From an uncultured Bacilli bacterium (GTDB lineage: Bacteria > Bacillota_I > Bacilli_A > RF39 > UBA660): a DNA stretch of 8,524 nt. The notes under the pieces were generated by a model. It did no database searches and was not told the origin of the DNA. It worked only from the letters and a program-made list of their open reading frames with translations. This document shows positions 1-5,376 of the stretch, one piece after another; position 1 is the first letter of the stretch; each line of letters opens with the position of its first letter. The stretch is from the NCBI GenBank assembly GCA_947632625.1, contig CANRPZ010000050.1:1-8524 (forward strand), read 5' to 3'. A program made the position numbers and the translations under genes.

Positions 1-20
1 ATTCTATTTCTTTTCTTCAT
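1..20 (-). CDS. 5' end of an unidentified gene, cut by the window edge
   Basis: An ATG at 18-20 begins a reading frame of Met-Lys-Lys-Arg-Asn-Arg that runs off the left edge of the window. It is supported by a good ribosome site (AGGAGG at 31-36, 10 bases upstream) and by a well-spaced promoter at 48-76. Six codons are too few to identify the product. The basic Met-Lys-Lys start would suit many proteins, including one with a signal peptide, but this is not evidence for either. Confidence 0.6.
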
Positions 21-30
21 AATTCTTTTT

Positions 31-36
31 CCTCCT
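31..36 (-). promoter_or_regulatory. Ribosome binding site of the edge gene
   Basis: The minus strand reads AGGAGG here, 10 bases before the ATG at 18-20. It is the main reason to believe a gene starts at the left edge. The spacing is slightly longer than ideal. Confidence 0.65.
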
Positions 37-46
37 ATGATAACTC

Positions 47-83
47 AATTGTATCAAAAAGGTATGTTCTTTTCAATACAATT
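47..83. repeat. 8-bp inverted repeat around the promoter
   Basis: AATTGTAT at 47-54 and its exact reverse complement ATACAATT at 76-83 flank a 21-base spacer. One arm covers the -10 box of the promoter at 48-76 and the other abuts its -35 box. That is a possible operator layout. The right arm also contains part of the ppaC stop codon, and in DNA this AT-rich a chance match is quite possible. Confidence 0.3.
48..76 (-). promoter_or_regulatory. Sigma-A-type promoter for the edge gene
   Basis: On the minus strand, TTGAAA (71-76) is followed after exactly 17 bases by TACAAT (48-53), each one mismatch from consensus. Transcription would start near 41, leaving a short leader with the ribosome site at 31-36. 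It lies directly after the pyrophosphatase stop codon (82-84), so the downstream gene can be expressed independently of uvrB and ppaC. No terminator is visible between the pyrophosphatase and this promoter, so read-through is also possible. Confidence 0.6.
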
Positions 84-1698
84 ATTTTTCTAAAACCTCT
101 ATAACATTTGGAACTAATTGCTTCTTACGGGATAATAAATTCTTAACAAAATACCCTTGGTAAAATTCTTCTGTATTATACACATCTTTCATTAAATTTT
201 CACTTTTTCGATCATAGAAAATATAAGATCCATTCTTTTCAATATCCGTGATTAGGACAATAACAATATCAAATCTTCCATTTGCCATTTTATCTATTTC
301 ATTAACAAAGCTATCAACATCAGAAGCAATATCATCATAATCCATAGTAAAAATTTGACTAATTCCTACAAATTTATTTCCAACTCTAAATGATTTAATA
401 TCCTCATCCAATAAATCTTCTGCTTTCTTTCCTTTAATTGAAAAACCAACTTTTACCATATCGTGACCATATTTAAGAACATCTACTTTAGCAATTTTAG
501 CTAAATTTTGTACAACTTTTCGATCAATAGGAGTTGCTGTAACAGATTTTAAAAGCAGCGTATCAGATAAAATCGCCGAAAGCATAACCCCTGCTATATC
601 TTTTGGAATACGAATACCATTTTCAATAAACATATGATAAATGATTGTGCAAGTAGATCCAACTGGCATGCTTCGAAAATTAATCGGAACAGAGGTCCCA
701 ATTTGAGCCAAATTATGATGATCAATAATTTCATCAACAATAGCTTCTTCAATTCCATCTACACTTTGATTATAACCATTATGATCTACTAATATAACAT
801 GTATTTTTTCAAATTGGTTTGCATCAACATTTCGAATCAATCCTAAACATTTAGAAGATTTATTAACAACAGGATAATTTGTAAATCCGGACTTTTCAAT
901 TAGTTCTAAAAAATCTGTACGATAATCTAAATAATTTACACAGACAGGATTTTTTTCCATAGCAAGCGTCGAAATATAATTAGCAAGGGTTAAACAAGTT
1001 GAGGTATGATACGTATCTAAATTTGTTTTGATAATACTTACTTTATTATTTTTTGCTTTTGTAAGTAATTCATCATCAATTTCATTTCCACCCGTTACAA
1101 TAATTAATTGCACTTTAGAATCAATTGCATACTCAAGTACTTTATAGCGATCCCCCACAAGCATAATATTTTCATGACTTAATTTTATAGTATCCATGAT
1201 TGTTTTGCTTTGATAAGCAGCAGCTATAATTACTCCATCAATCTCATCTTGAAATTTTAAAACAATTTCTCCTTGAATAGCACTTAAAATATTTGAAATA
1301 TTTGTTTTTAAAAAATCACGATTCCCACTAATCAATTGTTTAGCAAGTTCCTTTAAAGTAACCAAACCTTTTAATTTTTTAGAATCATCTACAATACAAA
1401 TGCCAGTTTCCGCTTCTTTTTGCATAACTAAAAAAGCATCTAAAATGGAGGTTTTTTCATCAACCATACAATTTTTATTATAACGCATATGACGAATTTG
1501 GACTTTAACATCATTTAAATACTCTGGCTCTTTTACATTAAAATAATTAAGAACAAACTTTGTTTCATTGTTAATATGACCAAGTACCCTTGGAATTGTA
1601 TTAAAACCTAATTTATTTTTTAAATAAGATAAACTAATACTAGCACAAACCGTATCTGTATCAGGCTTTTGATGTCCAATAACATATGTTTTTTCCAT
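82..1698 (-). CDS. ppaC: Mn-dependent inorganic pyrophosphatase with CBS and DRTGG regulatory domains (family II)
   Basis: It hydrolyses pyrophosphate to two phosphates in the cytoplasm, pulling biosynthetic reactions forward. The 538-residue product has an N-terminal DHH domain with GHQKPDTD at residues 8-15 (H9, D13 and D15 are expected metal ligands). A regulatory insert follows: CBS at about 65-125, a DRTGG domain at about 145-240 (VTGG at 201-204), and a second CBS at about 245-295. The DHH domain resumes with VDHN (304-307), DHH (326-328) and SDT (378-380), then DHHA2 ends in SRKKQ (523-527), which binds phosphate. In studied relatives the CBS domains bind adenine nucleotides, with AMP/ADP inhibiting and ATP activating; DRTGG-containing forms also respond to Ap4A. 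Regulation of this protein is inferred from that. The ATG at 1698 is preferred over an in-frame GTG at 1719, because the ribosome site lies between them. It follows uvrB by 13 bp and is probably co-transcribed. Confidence 0.95.
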   Translation of the reverse strand: MEKTYVIGHQKPDTDTVCASISLSYLKNKLGFNTIPRVLGHINNETKFVLNYFNVKEPEYLNDVKVQIRHMRYNKNCMVDEKTSILDAFLVMQKEAETGICIVDDSKKLKGLVTLKELAKQLISGNRDFLKTNISNILSAIQGEIVLKFQDEIDGVIIAAAYQSKTIMDTIKLSHENIMLVGDRYKVLEYAIDSKVQLIIVTGGNEIDDELLTKAKNNKVSIIKTNLDTYHTSTCLTLANYISTLAMEKNPVCVNYLDYRTDFLELIEKSGFTNYPVVNKSSKCLGLIRNVDANQFEKIHVILVDHNGYNQSVDGIEEAIVDEIIDHHNLAQIGTSVPINFRSMPVGSTCTIIYHMFIENGIRIPKDIAGVMLSAILSDTLLLKSVTATPIDRKVVQNLAKIAKVDVLKYGHDMVKVGFSIKGKKAEDLLDEDIKSFRVGNKFVGISQIFTMDYDDIASDVDSFVNEIDKMANGRFDIVIVLITDIEKNGSYIFYDRKSENLMKDVYNTEEFYQGYFVKNLLSRKKQLVPNVIEVLEK

Positions 1699-1703
1699 AA
1701 GAT

Positions 1704-1710
1704 TCTCCTT
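1704..1710 (-). promoter_or_regulatory. Ribosome binding site that decides the ppaC start
   Basis: AAGGAGA on the minus strand lies five bases before the ATG at 1696-1698. It sits inside the seven-codon extension that would arise from the upstream GTG at 1717-1719. That GTG overlaps the uvrB stop and has no site of its own. The shorter protein begins Met-Glu-Lys-Thr, directly before the GH-x2-PDTD motif, as expected for the family. Confidence 0.8.
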
Positions 1711-1711
1711 T

Positions 1712-3661
1712 TTATTCACTTTTCATTTCAAACAAAATATTTCTTAATTCCATTGCTCTTTCAAAATCAAGATTTTTAGCAGCAGTTTTCATTTCTTCTT
1801 CTATGCGTAACATTAATTGTTCTTTTTCTTTTTTACTCATTTTTTCTTCTTTTTCTGCTTTTTCACTAACGTCATTACTAATAACATCTTTAATTTCTTT
1901 TTCTATTGTTTTAGGTATTATACCATGAATTTCATTAAATTGCATCTGTATTTCTCTTCTTCTTGACGTTTCTTTGATGGCTTCATCCATCGCCTCACTA
2001 ATAGTATCTGCATACATAATTACATGTCCATGTTCATTTCTTGCAGCTCTACCAATCGTTTGAATTAAACTCCTACTGCTTCTTAAAAATCCTTGTTTAT
2101 CAGCATCTAAAATGCATATTAGACTAACCTCTGGAATATCAAGTCCCTCTCTTAAAAGGTTAATTCCAACAACGCAGTCATAAATTCCTAAACGAAGCTC
2201 TTGTATAATTTTTAAACGTTCAAGAGTTTTAATTTCACTATGTAAGTAAGCTACTTTTATATTCATTTCTTTTAAATAATTTGTTAATTCTTCACTCATT
2301 CGAATGGTTAAAGTTGTTATTAAAACTCTTTCATTTTTTTCCTTACAACGATTAATTTCATTAATGATATCGTCGATTTGGCCAAGAGTTGGTCTAACAT
2401 CAATCGTTGGATCTAATAAGCCTGTTGGACGAATAATTTGCTCAACAAAAGCACCCCCTGTTTTTTCTAATTCATAATCTCCAGGGGTAGCGGAAACATA
2501 AATAGCTTGATTGATTTTACTTTCAAATTCATCAAACTTTAGGGGACGATTATCTAATGCACTGGGAAGACGAAATCCATAGTCAACAAGTGTTTGCTTA
2601 CGCATCCTATCCCCATTATACATTCCTCTTACTTGCGGTAAAGTAACATGGGATTCATCAACCACTAACAAAAAATCTTTAGGAAAGAAATCGATTAAAC
2701 AAGTAGGGGTTTCTCCTTCCCCTCTTAAAGCTAAATGTCTCGAATAGTTTTCAACACCACTACAAAAACCAGTTTCTTTTAACATTTCAATATCGTACAA
2801 TGTTCTTTCGCGTAATCGTTGCTCTTCTAATAATTTATTTTGGCTTTTTAATTCTTCTAAACGACTTTTAAGTTCCTCTTCAATACGACGAATGGCTTCT
2901 TTCATTTTTTCATCACTCGTAACAAAGTGACTAGCAGGAGAAATAGTTATTGTTTTTTTGTTTTGAATTAGAGCTCCTGTAACGGGATCAAAACTATGAA
3001 TGGATTCTACCTCATCTCCAAAAAGTGAAATACGGATTCCATTTTGATGTTCATTAACGGGAATGATATCGATTACATCTCCCCTTACGCGGAAGGTTCC
3101 TCGGTGAAAATCAATATCGCTTCGTTCATAGGTCATATCAACCAACTTATTAATTATAGTATTTCTTGAAATAGTATCCCCGACGGTTAATATAAGCATT
3201 TTGTTAATATATTCTTCTTTTTCTCCAATACCATAAATACAAGAAACACTAGATACGACTATCGTATCAGGATTATTAATTAAGGAAGAGGTAGCAGCAT
3301 GTCTTAATTCATCTATTTCATCATTAATGGATGAATCTTTTTCAATATAAGTATCACTAGAAGGTACATAGGCTTCTGGTTGGTAATAATCGTAGTAAGA
3401 AACAAAATATTCAACATGATTCTCCGGAAATAGTTCTTTTAGTTCTGCATAAAGTTGCCCAGCAAGTGTTTTATTATGGGCTAGAACTAGAGTTGGTTTA
3501 TCGACTTGTTGAATCACATTAGCAATAGTAAAAGTTTTTCCTGTCCCCGTTGCTCCTAGTAAAACTTGTTCTTTTTTACCATTCTTAATACCTTCAACTA
3601 ACTCTTTAATAGCTTCTGGCTGATCTCCACTAGGTTGATACTTGGATACTAAATGAAACAT
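1712..3661 (-). CDS. uvrB: UvrB, excinuclease ABC subunit B
   Basis: This is the damage-verifying helicase-like subunit of nucleotide excision repair. It is loaded by UvrA, inserts a beta-hairpin between DNA strands, and recruits the nuclease UvrC. The 649 residues are full length. Visible parts are the Walker A GATGTGKT (36-43), the aromatic-rich hairpin around 88-110, Walker B DESH (335-338), the SATPGDYE motif near 390, and helicase motif VI QTIGRAARN (534-542). A C-terminal UVR domain (about 613-648) contacts UvrC and UvrA, after a charged Lys/Glu linker. The ATG at 3661 is supported by GGAGG (3668-3672), six bases upstream. No key residue is missing. uvrA, often a neighbour of uvrB, is not in the window; the next gene is ppaC, 13 bp downstream and probably in the same transcript. 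No LexA- or DinR-type operator is evident upstream. Confidence 0.98.
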   Translation of the reverse strand: MFHLVSKYQPSGDQPEAIKELVEGIKNGKKEQVLLGATGTGKTFTIANVIQQVDKPTLVLAHNKTLAGQLYAELKELFPENHVEYFVSYYDYYQPEAYVPSSDTYIEKDSSINDEIDELRHAATSSLINNPDTIVVSSVSCIYGIGEKEEYINKMLILTVGDTISRNTIINKLVDMTYERSDIDFHRGTFRVRGDVIDIIPVNEHQNGIRISLFGDEVESIHSFDPVTGALIQNKKTITISPASHFVTSDEKMKEAIRRIEEELKSRLEELKSQNKLLEEQRLRERTLYDIEMLKETGFCSGVENYSRHLALRGEGETPTCLIDFFPKDFLLVVDESHVTLPQVRGMYNGDRMRKQTLVDYGFRLPSALDNRPLKFDEFESKINQAIYVSATPGDYELEKTGGAFVEQIIRPTGLLDPTIDVRPTLGQIDDIINEINRCKEKNERVLITTLTIRMSEELTNYLKEMNIKVAYLHSEIKTLERLKIIQELRLGIYDCVVGINLLREGLDIPEVSLICILDADKQGFLRSSRSLIQTIGRAARNEHGHVIMYADTISEAMDEAIKETSRRREIQMQFNEIHGIIPKTIEKEIKDVISNDVSEKAEKEEKMSKKEKEQLMLRIEEEMKTAAKNLDFERAMELRNILFEMKSE

Positions 3662-3685
3662 AATTTTCCTCCATTTCTATAAAAA

Positions 3686-3694
3686 TATATAGCA
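3686..3694 (-). promoter_or_regulatory. Weak candidate promoter for uvrB
   Basis: An extended -10 element (TG, one base, TATATA) lies on the minus strand, about 12 bases before the uvrB ribosome site. No good -35 box stands at the right distance; a TTGAAA at 3700-3705 is too close. A promoter is expected here because a terminator closes the upstream unit at 3736-3765, but the exact position is uncertain in such AT-rich DNA. Confidence 0.3.
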
Positions 3695-3723
3695 TAAATT
3701 TTCAATTCTATATTTTATCACTA

Positions 3724-3765
3724 AACTATAAACAAAACAAGGAAACAACTATATGTTTCCCTGTT
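3724..3765 (-). terminator. Rho-independent terminator of the lemA-to-152-residue-protein operon
   Basis: Arms at 3754-3765 and 3736-3747 form a 12-bp stem with a 6-base loop. In minus-strand RNA every position pairs, counting one G-U wobble. In plus-strand RNA the same position is an A-C mismatch, so the hairpin favours minus-strand use. The RNA continues into a U-rich run (UUGUUUUGUUUAUAG). It lies about 135 bases past the stop of the last cluster gene and 60-75 bases before uvrB, separating the two units. Confidence 0.7.
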
Positions 3766-3899
3766 ATTATATTTGACATTTTTTGAATATTTTATGTTAA
3801 TCTTTTTTCCTTTTTATATAATTATTATTTTAAAATTGTATTAGAATGATTTTATAAAAATTTCAAAAATTAATTATAATTAAAAAATAATGATTTAAA
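3766..3899. other. Very AT-rich intergenic stretch
   Basis: This is the 3' untranslated stretch between the stop of the 152-residue protein and the terminator hairpin. It consists almost wholly of A and T runs. I see no convincing gene, repeat, tRNA or riboswitch in it. A plus-strand TTGACA at 3773-3778 has no matching -10 box and no plus-strand gene to serve. Confidence 0.5.
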
Positions 3900-4358
3900 T
3901 TATTTTACATTTAATTTTTCTACATAACTTACTACATCTAGTTCTTTATGGTTTTCCTTAAACTTATTTAACATAACGTCATCTGCATCAATTAATTCAA
4001 TCAAAATATAACCATCAAATGGTTTTATATGACTTTCTATTAAATTATTCAAAGAATCAAATTCTTCTTTATCCCAGTAATATATATTACCTTTAATTTT
4101 TTCAGATTCAAATTTTGAAAAAACATTATACCATGCTTGAATTTCTATTTTATTATTATTTTGATATAAATAATAATGAAAACCAGCTTCTAATTGGTTT
4201 GTAAATGCAAATTCTTCTTCTTTTTTCATATATTGAATTAATGTTTCATAATCCACTAAATAGAAAAAAGGATATGGATTTTTCTTGTTATATATTAAGA
4301 CAACGCAAGAAATAACAATAGCAATAAGCCAAATTATACCTAATACAATTCCCATCAT
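3900..4358 (-). CDS. Uncharacterised 152-residue protein with one N-terminal membrane helix
   Basis: I do not recognise the family. The first 23 residues form a strongly hydrophobic helix with no basic residue ahead of it, followed directly by Asn-Lys-Lys. The positive-inside rule therefore puts the remaining 125 or so residues in the cytoplasm. That part is rich in aromatic and acidic residues (Tyr, Phe, Glu, Asp) and looks folded, with a mixed helix and strand pattern. The only cysteine (residue 18) is within the helix, so it is not an obvious thioether substrate. The start lies 22 bp after the radical SAM stop. Its ribosome site is poor (GGAA just ahead), and Met-1 and Met-2 are equally possible, so translation may depend on coupling. 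Being last in the operon suggests a role with the LemA, DUF2207 and radical SAM proteins, but no function can be assigned. Confidence 0.75.
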   Translation of the reverse strand: MMGIVLGIIWLIAIVISCVVLIYNKKNPYPFFYLVDYETLIQYMKKEEEFAFTNQLEAGFHYYLYQNNNKIEIQAWYNVFSKFESEKIKGNIYYWDKEEFDSLNNLIESHIKPFDGYILIELIDADDVMLNKFKENHKELDVVSYVEKLNVK

Positions 4359-4380
4359 GGTTCCATTTTTTTTATCTTCG

Positions 4381-5376
4381 TTATTCTCTATTACATCCTA
4401 TATCTTTGTGATTTAAATCTTTATAAATTGCGTAAGTTAAACATTTTAATCCACCATGACAAGATTCTGAATCCTCACAATTTTTACATTCATCAGGAAT
4501 TTGATATTCCCTTAATTTCTTTAATATTTCATTATATTTATATAAATCATACATCTTTTTTTCAAACAAGTTACCAACAACTATCGGCATTCTTCGACAC
4601 GGAACTAAATCACCATTTTCCATAACAGTTAACAAACTATCTCCTGCTGTACATCCATAAGCAAAATCATTCGTCATTTGAAATTGCAAAGCTCTATACA
4701 TTGAAATTGTCGTATTATTATTTTTTAATTTTTTTAATTTGTTTCTCTCTTTGTTCATAATAGATAAATATTCTCTTGTTTGCTTATAATTTAATGCTAA
4801 ATCCTTATCTTCTGAATCACCTAAAGGAATATATCTATCAGACCAAACATTGTTTACATCATATTTTCTAGCATATTTTACAACTTTAGGAAATTCTTTA
4901 TAATTTAATTTAGTAGCAGTAAAGGAGATAGAGGTAAAAATATCTTGATTTCTTAAATTAACAATTCCTTTTGCAATTTTGTTATACGTACCTTTACCTC
5001 TAATATAGTCATTTGTTTTTTTGCCACCTTCTAAACTTACTTGAACATAATACGGATTATAACTTTTAATTTTTTTAGCAATCTCTTCCGTAATAAGAGT
5101 ACCATTTGTAAGTATAGAAAAAGTAATGAAATCTTGATCTTTTTTTATAAGATCTAAAATCTTAAATAAATGGGGATTACATAATGGTTCTCCACCGGTT
5201 ATGTTTATATGCCCTTTCATTTTTAATTTCTTTAGTAATTCTTTAAATTGATTATATATATCAATTAATTCCTCATATTTTAATTGAATAGGTTTATGGG
5301 ATTCTTGATAACAATGTAAGCATTTTAAATTGCAGTTTTCACTTAAATGCCATTGCAAAATAAACCTTTTTACCAA
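4381..5376 (-). CDS. Radical SAM/SPASM enzyme, predicted peptide or protein maturase
   Basis: With a TTG start at 5376 the product has 331 residues. The radical SAM cluster motif is C15-x3-C19-x2-C22, reading CNLKCLHC. GGEP stands at 61-64 and VSLEG at 113-117, as usual for the barrel. The C-terminus has a full seven-cysteine SPASM set: C242-x12-G-x4-C260, then C297-x2-C300-x5-C306-x5-C312, and C328. Two auxiliary 4Fe-4S clusters are expected. The spacing between the fifth pair (CHGGLKC) is five residues rather than the common three. SPASM enzymes typically modify peptides or proteins, for example by thioether or carbon-carbon crosslinks. The gene overlaps the DUF2207 stop by 7 bp, and the Cys-rich DUF2207 tail is the obvious candidate substrate (inference). 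Longer in-frame ATGs at 5445, 5424 and 5403 would add a Trp/Phe/Arg-rich stretch that is only the tail repeat in another frame. No peptide-binding RRE domain is obvious at the N-terminus. Confidence 0.9.
   Translation of the reverse strand: MVKRFILQWHLSENCNLKCLHCYQESHKPIQLKYEELIDIYNQFKELLKKLKMKGHINITGGEPLCNPHLFKILDLIKKDQDFITFSILTNGTLITEEIAKKIKSYNPYYVQVSLEGGKKTNDYIRGKGTYNKIAKGIVNLRNQDIFTSISFTATKLNYKEFPKVVKYARKYDVNNVWSDRYIPLGDSEDKDLALNYKQTREYLSIMNKERNKLKKLKNNNTTISMYRALQFQMTNDFAYGCTAGDSLLTVMENGDLVPCRRMPIVVGNLFEKKMYDLYKYNEILKKLREYQIPDECKNCEDSESCHGGLKCLTYAIYKDLNHKDIGCNRE

Noticed and set aside
1699..1719. GTG start adding seven residues to the pyrophosphatase.
   Set aside because: The added codons contain the AAGGAG ribosome site itself, and the family N-terminus begins at the later ATG.
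3726..3779. Possible 17-codon peptide (ATG at 3777-3779) running through the terminator hairpin.
   Set aside because: No ribosome site precedes it, and it coincides with the hairpin and its U-rich tail, which explain the sequence better.
3773..3802. Plus-strand TTGACA as a -35 box.
   Set aside because: No acceptable -10 hexamer stands 16-18 bases downstream, and no plus-strand gene follows.
4428..4625. 65-codon open frame on the plus strand.
   Set aside because: It lies antisense within the radical SAM gene, which has all its motifs intact. There is no convincing ribosome site or domain.
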